From IMG/VR virus record IMGVR_UViG_3300044629_000431, positions 1-64,000 of that record: a stretch of 64,000 nt of DNA; one strand, written 5' to 3'. Origin of the DNA: a virus. Shown here piece by piece: positions 7,985 through 16,951 of this stretch (the first letter of the stretch is position 1; each line of letters opens with the position of its first letter). The position numbers and the translations under genes are program-made. Below the pieces are notes generated by a model. The model had not been told where the DNA came from, searched no databases, and saw only the letters and a program-made list of their open reading frames with translations.

Positions 7985-9070
7985 TCACTTTTTAGATGCT
8001 CTAGCAAGAGTCTCTAAGTAAGCAGCCATAACTGGCGAAACTGACTCATTAAGAGCTTGCTTCTCGGTTGTGGTTACTTCTTCAGAGAAATTCTCACTTG
8101 TGCTTCTTTGAGTACCAGTGTTTGATGGGAAATACGATTCCCTCAGTGTTACTAGTTTCTCACGATAGTCTGCTTCACTTCCAAACTCAACATTTTCGGC
8201 AAGAGAAGCGAGTTTGTCCTTCTGAGAAAGTGCAAGACCCTCAGTGACTTCTGCAAAGATTACATCAGCAACCGACTCGGCTAATCTTCTATTCAGAGCA
8301 ACGTTTCTTTCGATTTGCTCGTTGAGTTTTGTTTCCATTTCATCAAGTTTATCTACCATGCTCTCGATTACATCATATCTATCTTCAGGGATTGAAACAT
8401 AATGATCTTCAAAAAGTTGCTTCATGCCTGAGAGGAAGCTCTCAGTCATTTCGGTCTTAAGACCATGCTCAACTGCGAGAGCGTTCTCTTGGATCCACTC
8501 ATCGGCAACATACTCAAGGTATGCGTCGAGTCTTTCGGTCAGACCAACTTTAATAGTTTCGATTTCTTCTACGAGTGCTTGCTCGTATGCGGTTTGGAGT
8601 TGCTCTTTGATCTCTCCAACCTTAGTCTTGATAGCAGTTTCGAAGATGGTACGTGCTTTCTCTTGGAATTCCTCAGAAAGCTCTTCACCTGCAAGAAGTG
8701 CATTAACATCTTCTTCGATGTCAAACTCTTGTACTTCTTCTTCTACAACCTCTTCTTCAGCGGAATCCTCTTCCACTTCTTCACCGCCCTCAACCTCTTC
8801 GGTTTCGTCTTCGGTTTCCTCTTCGATGACTTCTTCCTCTACTTCGGTCTCTTCTGCCTTCATTGCTTTCGCATTGACAACATCTTTGACCTGAGCAAGA
8901 GTTGCACCGGGAGTTTTGAGTGCAGCTGAATCGTCATCGGGACGATAGTTTTCTGGAGTAGGACCGCCAAGATCCTCATAAGGTGCGCCGCCGCTATGCA
9001 TTGGTTCAGCAGGTGCAGCTCCTTTGGTTACTACGTTTTCCATTTCTTGTAAATTGCTACCAACGGACAT
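7985..9070 (-). CDS. 22: gp22 prohead core scaffold
   Basis: A 361-residue, very acidic, mostly helical scaffolding protein lying between gp21 and gp23 as in T4. The N-terminal third contains long Glu/Val/Asp runs (about residues 70-125). The middle is coiled-coil-like, and the C-terminus ends AAYLETLARASKK. In T4 it forms the prohead core and is digested by gp21. Transcription probably starts at the exact TATAAATA just upstream and runs on through gp23. Confidence 0.93.
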   Translation of the reverse strand: MSVGSNLQEMENVVTKGAAPAEPMHSGGAPYEDLGGPTPENYRPDDDSAALKTPGATLAQVKDVVNAKAMKAEETEVEEEVIEEETEDETEEVEGGEEVEEDSAEEEVVEEEVQEFDIEEDVNALLAGEELSEEFQEKARTIFETAIKTKVGEIKEQLQTAYEQALVEEIETIKVGLTERLDAYLEYVADEWIQENALAVEHGLKTEMTESFLSGMKQLFEDHYVSIPEDRYDVIESMVDKLDEMETKLNEQIERNVALNRRLAESVADVIFAEVTEGLALSQKDKLASLAENVEFGSEADYREKLVTLRESYFPSNTGTQRSTSENFSEEVTTTEKQALNESVSPVMAAYLETLARASKK

Positions 9071-9100
9071 TTTTGTTTAGATTCTGTGATAATCTATATT

Positions 9101-9108
9101 TATTTATA
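9101..9108 (-). promoter_or_regulatory. T4-type late promoter for gp22-gp23
   Basis: The reverse complement is an exact TATAAATA, 31 nt upstream of the gp22 ATG and just past the gp21 stop. Confidence 0.8.
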
Positions 9109-9110
9109 AA

Positions 9111-9761
9111 TTAAAGATTTGATAGGAAATCGTTGAAAAGATTCAACTTATGCTCTTCAAGTCTTTTTTGATCAACAAGAGTATTAATTCTCTTTTGAGT
9201 TTGCTCGGCAAGTCTTTCACGAAGAATACCACCTTCCCAAACCCATTCTTTTCCTTCCATAATTCCCTGAACAAAAGCATCAGGAGCAGAAGGATCGGCA
9301 ACGATATCTGCAGCGGTTGCTAACATAAAATCTTCACCGACAATTTTATGACCCTCATTGGTCATCTTGAGTGAACCTACACCACGAGAAGAAACGCCAA
9401 GCATAACGCCTTCATCAATTAGTGACTTGGCAATTTTACCCATTGGTGTCTCAAGAAGTTGAGCTTTACCGATGAAGTTATTGCCATCCTTGTAAAGTTC
9501 ACAAATTTTATGTGAAACTCTATCAAGGTTTACAGTTGGACCATCAGGATGACCAAGTTCACCAAGAGCACGACCTTTCTGAACAAAGTTTTCATTATAA
9601 CGGGTTACCTCTCTTTCCATAATGGCAAGAGGATACATTCTTCCGTTACGATTAACTTGTTCTGCCTGTAAGAAAATACCTTTGATATAGGACTTTTTAG
9701 AAGATCCTTTACCTTCAGTAATAAATTCTACTTTTGAAATTTCTTCTGTAATGAGTTTCAT
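9111..9761 (-). CDS. 21: gp21 prohead maturation protease
   Basis: A 216-residue serine protease of the herpes-assemblin/T4 gp21 type. It cleaves scaffold, major capsid and internal proteins after (L/I)-x-E. The likely catalytic pair is visible as ELGHP (H71) and GVSSRG (S124/S125). The surrounding NRNGRMYP and AQLLETPMGKI segments are typical of the family. Its length equals T4 gp21 (212 aa). It lies directly downstream of a small structural gene and upstream of gp22. Confidence 0.95.
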   Translation of the reverse strand: MKLITEEISKVEFITEGKGSSKKSYIKGIFLQAEQVNRNGRMYPLAIMEREVTRYNENFVQKGRALGELGHPDGPTVNLDRVSHKICELYKDGNNFIGKAQLLETPMGKIAKSLIDEGVMLGVSSRGVGSLKMTNEGHKIVGEDFMLATAADIVADPSAPDAFVQGIMEGKEWVWEGGILRERLAEQTQKRINTLVDQKRLEEHKLNLFNDFLSNL

Positions 9762-9763
9762 TT

Positions 9764-10291
9764 TTATTCGGAAACTAATTGGGTTACTTCTATGATGCTT
9801 ACATCTGTTCCACTGCTTGCGGCAAGTGCTCCAACCTTTACACTTCTAGAAACTGTTGCATTAGATGCGGTTACTACACCAACAGTTGATGATGTATTTG
9901 CCGAAAGTGTAATTGAAGAATCTGTTATTGCCGTAACTTCTTGATGTACAGTGTTAAGACCAACTGGTTGAGCATTTTCAATTGTTGCATAATCACCCAC
10001 TAAAAATGGGTGTCCAGCATTTTCTGGGAAAGTAATTACTGTTGTTGCTCCAGTTGTAATGCCAGCAATTCTTTGCTTAGCAATTCTTTCTTTTATAACT
10101 TCAGCACTAAATGGTGGAATATGGAAAGAGTTTGTAGTTGGCGTTGGATTTGATCCAATGTCAATATAAACTCCTGTAGCCCCAGTGGAAACTCTAATGT
10201 ACCCACTTTTCAATGCAATAGGATTACTAGTTGCAGCTACTGATACTGTTGGAGAAATACGATTTACACTTTGAACTATTTTTGTAGCCAT
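9764..10291 (-). CDS. putative virion protein of unknown function
   Basis: A 175-residue Ser/Thr/Val-rich protein with predicted beta structure and no charge clusters, lying between the gp67-like gene and gp21. I recognise no named family; position and composition suggest a head decoration or other capsid-associated protein. Its start overlaps the upstream stop (TAATG), and its own stop is 2 nt from the gp21 start. Confidence 0.65.
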   Translation of the reverse strand: MATKIVQSVNRISPTVSVAATSNPIALKSGYIRVSTGATGVYIDIGSNPTPTTNSFHIPPFSAEVIKERIAKQRIAGITTGATTVITFPENAGHPFLVGDYATIENAQPVGLNTVHQEVTAITDSSITLSANTSSTVGVVTASNATVSRSVKVGALAASSGTDVSIIEVTQLVSE

Positions 10292-10467
10292 TATTCTTCC
10301 CCAGTTTCTTCTTCGGTGTCTTCAGTTTCACCAAACATTGATGTAGCCACAATGGGTTTTGCAACTTCAATTCTTTCAGCAGCTTTTGAGAACAAAAGTG
10401 ACTTAATTTTGTCACTAATATCCGAAGGAGATGCGTCAGTTGCAATCAAATCGATAACTTCTTCCAT
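10291..10467 (-). CDS. 67: gp67-like prohead core protein
   Basis: A 58-residue helical protein with an acidic tail (EDTEEETGEE), immediately downstream of the portal gene. T4 has the small core proteins gp67 and gp68 in the same place. The sequence (MEEVIDLIATDASPSD..., AAERIEVAKPIVATSMFG) resembles cyanophage gp67 entries; identity rests on size, acidity and position. The ATG is at 10465-10467, preceded by a late promoter. Confidence 0.65.
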   Translation of the reverse strand: MEEVIDLIATDASPSDISDKIKSLLFSKAAERIEVAKPIVATSMFGETEDTEEETGEE

Positions 10468-10492
10468 AAATTTAAGTTATTAAGTATAACTT

Positions 10493-10500
10493 TATTTATA
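10493..10500 (-). promoter_or_regulatory. T4-type late promoter for gp67-like gene
   Basis: Exact TATAAATA on the minus strand, overlapping the gp20 stop codon region, 25 nt upstream of the small core gene's ATG. Confidence 0.75.
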
Positions 10501-12196
10501 TCTCAGCCTTCTTAGCATCTTTTTGCATTTGAGCATCTGTTGCTGCTCCTTGTGCTTCCAGATCTGGTTCTGCTGGAACTTGACCCATACCCATTACATC
10601 TTGACCCATTCCTGCCATACCACTACCCTCTCCTGGTTGAGGTAATGGTTCTCCAGTAATTGGATCTACCTGAGATGGATCTGGAATAATTCCTTTGCTA
10701 ATTTCATCTTCAATCTGCTCATCAATTTCAATTATCTCAGAGTCAGTTTGTCTCAGAATTCTCTTGCGAACATATTCAGTGGAATAATATTTCCCAATGT
10801 ATGGTTCAATAGTTGCCAAAGTTGCAAGTCTATTGTTGATAAGTTCGGATTCTTTGAGTTCTGCAAACTGGTTATCATAAAGGAAATCATATTGAATATG
10901 ATCGCTCATTGTTTCCCAGTCTTCTGGTGTTACGATATTCTTCAGAATAAGTTGCGTGCGAAGCATATCATTGAACATATTCGCAAAACGCTTTCTCAGT
11001 CTTCCGACAAATTTTGCAAACTTAAGTTCGTCTCTTAAAATTTCAGATGAACGACCAAGATTAAAACCACCATCAGAAGCAATTCTTGACTCTGGAACCC
11101 CAAGTGCTCTGTAGAGTTTCTTTTGGAAATACTCAACATCAGTGAGTTCTCCAAGATTCTGTCCACCAGGAAGAGTTGTGATTTCAGTTCCTCTACCACC
11201 CTCTCTTCTTGGTAACCAGAAGTCCTCAAGCATACTCATGAACTTGCGGTCATCACGAACTTCACCAGTCGATGCATCATAGACAAGTTTATTTCTGTAG
11301 CGAGACATTACCTCTTTAAGATACTGTTCTGCTTTTACTTTTGGAAGATTACCAACATCAATATAAAAAATACGACGCTCTGGTGCTCTTGATAATCTAT
11401 AAATGACCAAAGAGTCCTCAATCATACGAAGTTGATTGAGTGCTTTGATTGCTTTATGCAGATATGAAAGAACCGTACCCTTGTTTCTATCTACAAGACC
11501 TGAGGTGCAATATGTAATTGAGTCTTTGGCAATTTTTACAGCACCTTTCTGGTTATTACTTCCAGAGAACATTCCTGTTGGATAATTTGGCGTAGGCGTA
11601 TAGAGAAAATACTCTTCAATCTCTGGAGTTATAACTTTTGTTTCATCTACTTTACTAACAGAAATATAATCTCTCTTGCTTGTCTTTTTTTCTTGACGAA
11701 CAAATCTCATTTTCATTGGATCAATGAATCTGAGATCTTGAATTCCTTGATCTGGTCTTTTTACATCAATAACTTTTAAATAATAAATTCTTCCATCAAT
11801 GTACCAGTTTCTAAAAATTTCGTGAGACTTTTTATCAAAGTCTAATATTTCTTTGAGATATTTAAATTCGTCTCTAATTATTTTTTTAAGTTTATCACTT
11901 GCATTCAAATTAGAAAGTTCTATTTCTACCGGTGAATCATAAAGATCACTCACAATTGCTTCATTCACAACATCTTCAATGGCAGCATCACACTCTGGGT
12001 GAAGTGCCATTTCACGATATCTTTTAATTAGATCGTGTTCTGAACGATAAACACCTTCAATATCAATGTACTGACCATAAAAACCACTAGCAATATAATT
12101 ATCAACCCCGTCCTCATTGGTTTGAGGAACGGGGGATACTACTGAAGGTGACTTTGGATTTGAATCCTCAATAGAAAAACCAAAAAGTTTTGCCAT
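10496..12196 (-). CDS. 20: gp20 portal vertex protein
   Basis: A 566-residue portal protein that forms the dodecameric DNA entry ring and nucleates head assembly. Family hallmarks include HPECDAAIEDVVNEAIV, YYLKVIDVKRPDQGIQDLRFIDP, RAPERRIFYIDVGNLPK and LPGGQNLGELTDVEYFQKKL. The C-terminal 60 residues are Pro/Gly/Gln/Met-rich and low complexity. This gene is the standard marker for cyanomyovirus diversity. No SD sequence is evident in the 33-nt leader. Confidence 0.97.
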   Translation of the reverse strand: MAKLFGFSIEDSNPKSPSVVSPVPQTNEDGVDNYIASGFYGQYIDIEGVYRSEHDLIKRYREMALHPECDAAIEDVVNEAIVSDLYDSPVEIELSNLNASDKLKKIIRDEFKYLKEILDFDKKSHEIFRNWYIDGRIYYLKVIDVKRPDQGIQDLRFIDPMKMRFVRQEKKTSKRDYISVSKVDETKVITPEIEEYFLYTPTPNYPTGMFSGSNNQKGAVKIAKDSITYCTSGLVDRNKGTVLSYLHKAIKALNQLRMIEDSLVIYRLSRAPERRIFYIDVGNLPKVKAEQYLKEVMSRYRNKLVYDASTGEVRDDRKFMSMLEDFWLPRREGGRGTEITTLPGGQNLGELTDVEYFQKKLYRALGVPESRIASDGGFNLGRSSEILRDELKFAKFVGRLRKRFANMFNDMLRTQLILKNIVTPEDWETMSDHIQYDFLYDNQFAELKESELINNRLATLATIEPYIGKYYSTEYVRKRILRQTDSEIIEIDEQIEDEISKGIIPDPSQVDPITGEPLPQPGEGSGMAGMGQDVMGMGQVPAEPDLEAQGAATDAQMQKDAKKAEI

Positions 12197-12226
12197 ATTA
12201 TAAAGTTTAAACTCTTATTATTCTAC

Positions 12227-12233
12227 TATTTAG
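12227..12233 (-). promoter_or_regulatory. cyanophage-type late promoter for gp20
   Basis: CTAAATA on the minus strand, about 30 nt upstream of the gp20 ATG and overlapping the gp19 stop. It is a variant of the T4 late motif. Confidence 0.5.
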
Positions 12234-12820
12234 TTGATGTCTTCTCCGCCTGCTGCATCGGCATTACCCTTAACAGCTTCCCACCATTGAACCTGAAGTT
12301 CAACTTGGAATTCTTCAATTCCTTGTGCATCGTATGAAAGTTCAATAGGAGTTACTTGAGTTGGGAAAACATCATAGAAGTGATACTGTCTGAGAGTACC
12401 GCCATTTCTATCTAACTGATAAACAAAAGCGTCAGACTGATAATCTGCTGGGTTTGTGAGACCAGTGTTATCAGAAACTCTGTTCATCTTATTCATCCAG
12501 TTTTCAAACGCTGAACGAATAGAGAAGTCAGTGTCGTTGATAACTGTAATAGTCCAGGTATCAAAGGTTCTATCTCCAGCAATCTTAAGAACTCTTCCTC
12601 TAAAAGGAACTTCAATATTTGCTACGTTTGATGCTGGAAGGTTTGCTGCTTTTGCTAAAAATCTAATTTTATCAAGAACAACAGATCCTGGTTGAGCAGC
12701 ATCTGGGAAAGACATTACGACTTCAAATAGATTGGCGCGAGCGCCGCCACCAGTTAGCTTACTTTTGAAGTCAGTAATCTTTCTTAGTGGGGGTGGATTT
12801 AGTTGATTTCTGGTTGCCAT
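12230..12820 (-). CDS. 19: gp19 tail tube protein
   Basis: A 196-residue tail tube monomer between the sheath (gp18) and portal (gp20) genes, as in T4. Typical features are the N-terminal FKSKLTGGGARANLFEVVM, the loop VPFRGRVLKIAGDRTFDTWTI and the C-terminal FPTQVTPIELSYD segment. It polymerises as hexameric rings inside the sheath. A GAGGT ribosome site precedes the ATG. Confidence 0.95.
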   Translation of the reverse strand: MATRNQLNPPPLRKITDFKSKLTGGGARANLFEVVMSFPDAAQPGSVVLDKIRFLAKAANLPASNVANIEVPFRGRVLKIAGDRTFDTWTITVINDTDFSIRSAFENWMNKMNRVSDNTGLTNPADYQSDAFVYQLDRNGGTLRQYHFYDVFPTQVTPIELSYDAQGIEEFQVELQVQWWEAVKGNADAAGGEDIN

Positions 12821-12842
12821 TTTTAAGTACCTCTAAGTTTGA

Positions 12843-14990
12843 TTAAACGTTACCGATGACTTCTTCAAAAGATACGCCAGTTCTAGTGGCAACAAAGGTC
12901 AGACCAATGAAGTTGATACTTCTTGTTGGTTTGATGTAGATATCAGCAACAAATTCATTATTATCAATAATAGCAGCGGTATTATTGGTCTCATCACAAA
13001 TAACAACATAGTCAAAGATTCCTCTCTTGGACTGAACATCACGAAGGAATGGTTCAATGATATTTACAAAGTTAGTTCTGGTAATCTCATCGTTGAACTC
13101 AAAGAGTTGATCTTTGGCAGCTGCTGCGATAGCATCTTCAAGATAGATGAACAGACGACGAACGTTGATTCTATCAAATGCCGACGACTTACCATAACCA
13201 GTCTTATCACCAAATAGAACGATTCCATCTCCAGGCGAGAAGATGACTGGGTTGATTCTATTTGAGTACAGTTTGTCTCTTTGAACTTTACTTGGATTGT
13301 ATGAAAGTTTTACTGCGTTTAGAATTGCACCTCTAGAAGTTCCTGCTGGTGAGAACCATGGGAAGTTGTTGATGTCATTTCTTGCACAGGTTCCAGCAAT
13401 GTCTCCATTCAGAGGAACATATCTGAATACATCATTGAATCTATCATACATGTACTTGTATCCACTATCAAATACTCCATAAGTTGTGGAAGTAACTGGT
13501 GCATAGAAACTAATTACGTTATCTGTAATAGTCTCATCACTATTAACAGTTACTGTGCCTACGGAAGAATCATTCAAGAAAGCTTGTCTGTATGGTGAAA
13601 TAAATGCCAAGGCATCTTTTCTTGTTTCTGCAACTGCAATACACTTATTAGCAAGTGCTTGTGCAGTTTCTTTTGGATAGTTTGCAGAACCCATCAGAAT
13701 GAAGTCAACTTCATAGTTTTCGGTATTTTCAAATAATGTGTAACCACTGATGATATCATTTAAACCAGGAGTAAGAGCACCAGTTGATGTGATACCAGTT
13801 GTTCCACCGTAGTTTTTACCGCTTGCAAGCGTTAAAACATTTGAACCAGTAACTTTAAAGATAGCTCCATCTGCATCTTGATCCCAAGCACTATCTGTGG
13901 CAACGGTATAACCATCTGCGGAGAAACCACTCGAAACTGTTCCTGCTGGTTCGGAACCACCAAAGACATACTGTGAGTTTGTTGCAAGATACTTTCTCCA
14001 ATATGATGGAGAACCAAGTGAGAACTCAGCATCTTTTGCCTTAGAAAGACTTAAGTGCTTCTCAAGAATTGTTCCTGCATTTCCAGTTACAGTTCCTAGA
14101 TCATCAAATACAACAACGTGAACTTCGTCAAATCTTGCTCCTCTTGCAGCAGCATATGCTGAAGTTGATGGTCTTGGTGCAAGAGTTTCCCACTCAATAG
14201 TGCTGTTTGAAAGTGCTATTGACTGGTTGCCAAACCAATCAACTTGAGATGAAACTGCAATAGTAGCAACTCCAATGTTGGAGTTATTTCTTACTGTGAG
14301 ATTTCCTGTAGTACCAAAATAATATACACCATTTGGTTGGTAATCTACAGCAGTTTCAGTTCCACCAGTTGCAGTGTAACTTAAAACCTTTACATCAATG
14401 GTGCTTGCGCCGATTCCAGTGATAATTCCTTTAAGTTGACCATTAAGAACTGAAGTTGTTCCTGCTCCGGGTAAAACTGAAGTAATTGATTGAGTTACTC
14501 CGTAACCAACTACAAGACCAGTTGTAACAATTCCTAGAGTTTGGTCTGCTTTAGCGTCTAGAAGAGCAACCTTAATACCATTTGCCCAAGTTCCAGGATT
14601 CTTGGCAACTACCGTGTAACCTGTAATGGTATTTTCATCATACCCGAGTTGGTTATAATGCTCTTCACTTTTAATTTTAATGTCGGATGAAGTTCCTGCA
14701 CAAGCATTCTTAAGACCAGAATCATCTGCTCTTACAACTCTTAGAGTTCCACCATACGCTAAGTATGATGAAGCAACCATCCAATGCTCATAATGCTTAT
14801 CAGTGCTGTATGGTTGACCGAAAGTTTGTAACAGGTCATTCTCATTTTCAACTACTGCGGGAAACCCAACAGGACCTTTAGCAAATGGTCCAACAACTGC
14901 CCCAACAGAATCTGAAGTAGGATCGACTCTTCCTACTGTTAAATCAACTTCTCTTACTACAATTCCAGGAGATGCTAAGTTTAGCGGCAT
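12843..14990 (-). CDS. 18: gp18 contractile tail sheath protein
   Basis: A 715-residue sheath subunit, near the T4 length (659 aa). The start MPLNLASPGIVVREVDLTVG and the C-terminal region (VVICDETNNTAAIIDNNEFVA, then IKPTRSINFIGLTFVATRTG) are characteristic of the sheath family, whose terminal arms link subunits during contraction. The middle is a variable Gly/Thr-rich beta region. It is preceded by a late-type promoter and followed by gp19 after a 22-nt gap. Confidence 0.96.
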   Translation of the reverse strand: MPLNLASPGIVVREVDLTVGRVDPTSDSVGAVVGPFAKGPVGFPAVVENENDLLQTFGQPYSTDKHYEHWMVASSYLAYGGTLRVVRADDSGLKNACAGTSSDIKIKSEEHYNQLGYDENTITGYTVVAKNPGTWANGIKVALLDAKADQTLGIVTTGLVVGYGVTQSITSVLPGAGTTSVLNGQLKGIITGIGASTIDVKVLSYTATGGTETAVDYQPNGVYYFGTTGNLTVRNNSNIGVATIAVSSQVDWFGNQSIALSNSTIEWETLAPRPSTSAYAAARGARFDEVHVVVFDDLGTVTGNAGTILEKHLSLSKAKDAEFSLGSPSYWRKYLATNSQYVFGGSEPAGTVSSGFSADGYTVATDSAWDQDADGAIFKVTGSNVLTLASGKNYGGTTGITSTGALTPGLNDIISGYTLFENTENYEVDFILMGSANYPKETAQALANKCIAVAETRKDALAFISPYRQAFLNDSSVGTVTVNSDETITDNVISFYAPVTSTTYGVFDSGYKYMYDRFNDVFRYVPLNGDIAGTCARNDINNFPWFSPAGTSRGAILNAVKLSYNPSKVQRDKLYSNRINPVIFSPGDGIVLFGDKTGYGKSSAFDRINVRRLFIYLEDAIAAAAKDQLFEFNDEITRTNFVNIIEPFLRDVQSKRGIFDYVVICDETNNTAAIIDNNEFVADIYIKPTRSINFIGLTFVATRTGVSFEEVIGNV

Positions 14991-15026
14991 CTTTATTCTC
15001 CGTGTTATCCAGAATTAATCTGAAAT

Positions 15027-15034
15027 TATTTATT
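15027..15034 (-). promoter_or_regulatory. T4-type late promoter for gp18
   Basis: AATAAATA on the minus strand, 36 nt upstream of the gp18 ATG. Confidence 0.6.
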
Positions 15035-15074
15035 AAAAAGCCTACTTTGAATGGGGAATCTGTACGTGAACAAC

Positions 15075-15305
15075 CTACCAGTCAGGATATTCCCACTCAA
15101 CTCTACAATTTTTATTTTTTCTCTTAGATATAATTCTTGTCTTAGTGCATTCTTTACACTCATATGAATATGAAGATGGGAAAGAACCTCTACCTTTACG
15201 TGTCAGATAAAAATCATCTAATAAGTTTTTAACTTTACCACAAATACGACATTTTCTGTCAAAGAATAATATATGCTCTAGTTCAATTTGATCATCTAAG
15301 TCCAT
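15075..15305 (-). CDS. small zinc-ribbon protein downstream of terminase
   Basis: A 76-residue basic protein with paired cysteines C19/C22 (CRIC) and C50/C53 (CKEC), probably binding one zinc ion. It resembles short HNH/Vsr-like zinc-ribbon proteins found next to terminases in cyanophages, but I see no nuclease His-Asn-His motif. I take the ATG at 15303-15305, which overlaps the gp17 stop (TAATG), so it is translated with the terminase. A packaging role is inference. Confidence 0.75.
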   Translation of the reverse strand: MDLDDQIELEHILFFDRKCRICGKVKNLLDDFYLTRKGRGSFPSSYSYECKECTKTRIISKRKNKNCRVEWEYPDW

Positions 15306-16948
15306 TAAAGATAATCCCACATAAATGAGCGATCACCATACTCATCTAAATGCCATCTATCACCATCTTTATCAATGAAAGTTTCACTATCGAAACCATC
15401 AGATATAAAACCAAATGGTGCCATGTCTTGTTCTATCTGATTCTTTTGTTCCTCATAGATTCTTTTACGAACATCATTGTCCGTCATCTCTTTAAAGTAG
15501 TCTTGAGCAACTAACCAAGAGAAAATTACAAGGCACATTGCTAGGTCATCATTACAACCCTCTTCTGCTTCAAAAGAGTTATGACGTTGAGCAAAAGTTG
15601 TAAGTTCTGAAATGATATCATAGTCAACTGTAAGTAACTTATCATCCTCCAATAAAGTCTTGAGGTTGGAACATCCAAGTTTTTTAACAGCAGCGGTCAT
15701 TCTCACACCAAGTTGAGACTTCTTTCCACTAAAACCAGAACCAACAATCTGACCAGCACGACCTCTCATTGCACACATCAGAACATTATCATACTCAAGA
15801 TCAAAATGAAGAATATTTGCTACTTGATCTCCAATATCGTTGACTTCAACCAATAACCAAGCATTATTGTATCCTCTTGCAACTTCATTGATAACACTGG
15901 GGAACAACATTGGTTTGATTTCATTGTTTCTATATTTTGCTACTACTTTATATGGAAACTCAGTAATATCAAAAACAATAAATGCCGAATAGTCATTACC
16001 TAAACCACGAGCAACGTCAACCGTCATTAAATAGTTATGCTCTTCTTTTGGATGTTCATAAACATCTAAACCAGCATTTCTTTTGATGGGATCTTCATAT
16101 ACAAGATTTCTAAGTTTTGCTGGATTAATAAGTGTATTGACCGAACCTAAGAACTCACACTCAAACTCAACTTTGAACTGTTGTTCAGAAGTGTTGGCAA
16201 TTGTTTGTTCTTTCCAAACTTGATCTCTGCCAGGCACTTCTGACCAATGAACATCTGTAGGTACATATTCATTCTTATTTCTCTCAGCATCGTGCCACAT
16301 ACGGTAGAAGTGATTCATACCGCGTGGCGTGGATACGATGATTACCTTCGTGCTCTGTCCAGAAGAAATAGTAGGATAAACAGAGGCAAAGAAGTCATCA
16401 GCAATGTGATTCGGGATGAAAGCGAACTCGTCAAGAAAGATGACATTATAGGATCCGCCTCGGACAGCAGATGAAGAAGTAGAGTTAGATGAAATCTTGG
16501 AGCCATTTTCTAATTCTAAACTACCTTTGTTCCAGGATATAATGCCCTGCTGCATCCACTTCGGTAAGTTCTCATAAGCAAGTTGCAATCTTCCAAGAAG
16601 GTCTCTGGCAGTGGATGCTTTGTTTGCTAGAATTGCTATATTCACATTATCGTTAAATACCGCATAATGTAACAAATATGAAACACAAGTTGTAGATTTA
16701 CCCGTCTGACGGGGCATCTTACAAATGTTAAATCTATTCTTATGGAAATTATGAATTAATTTCTCTTGAAATGGATACATCTCAAAAGGAACCAGACCGT
16801 GATCCAGAGAAACAATTTTAATATAATTTCTAGCAAAATAAACGGGATCCTCTTTACACTTTAAAAACTCAATAATTTGTTCTTCTGTAAATTCAATCTG
16901 AGTATTTGCTTTTTTTAAATTCGGATTACCAAGATAAACTTCACTCAT
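15305..16948 (-). CDS. 17: gp17 large terminase subunit
   Basis: A 547-residue DNA packaging motor. N-terminal ATPase: Walker A MPRQTGKST (78-86) and Walker B VIFLDEFAF (168-176). C-terminal RNase-H-like nuclease: acidic residues in TVDVARG, LVEVNDIG and CNDDLAMCL. It docks on the portal and cuts concatemers at headfuls. The small subunit gp16 is at 20.5 kb, separated by three structural or internal genes, a cyanophage rearrangement of the T4 order in which 16 and 17 are adjacent. Confidence 0.97.
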   Translation of the reverse strand: MSEVYLGNPNLKKANTQIEFTEEQIIEFLKCKEDPVYFARNYIKIVSLDHGLVPFEMYPFQEKLIHNFHKNRFNICKMPRQTGKSTTCVSYLLHYAVFNDNVNIAILANKASTARDLLGRLQLAYENLPKWMQQGIISWNKGSLELENGSKISSNSTSSSAVRGGSYNVIFLDEFAFIPNHIADDFFASVYPTISSGQSTKVIIVSTPRGMNHFYRMWHDAERNKNEYVPTDVHWSEVPGRDQVWKEQTIANTSEQQFKVEFECEFLGSVNTLINPAKLRNLVYEDPIKRNAGLDVYEHPKEEHNYLMTVDVARGLGNDYSAFIVFDITEFPYKVVAKYRNNEIKPMLFPSVINEVARGYNNAWLLVEVNDIGDQVANILHFDLEYDNVLMCAMRGRAGQIVGSGFSGKKSQLGVRMTAAVKKLGCSNLKTLLEDDKLLTVDYDIISELTTFAQRHNSFEAEEGCNDDLAMCLVIFSWLVAQDYFKEMTDNDVRKRIYEEQKNQIEQDMAPFGFISDGFDSETFIDKDGDRWHLDEYGDRSFMWDYL

Positions 16949-16951
16949 AAT

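Noticed and set aside
8424-8929. Two long plus-strand frames, one very Ser-rich
   Set aside because: They are antisense shadows of the Glu-rich gp22 gene; GAA/GAG runs read backward give Ser or Phe/Leu-rich frames.
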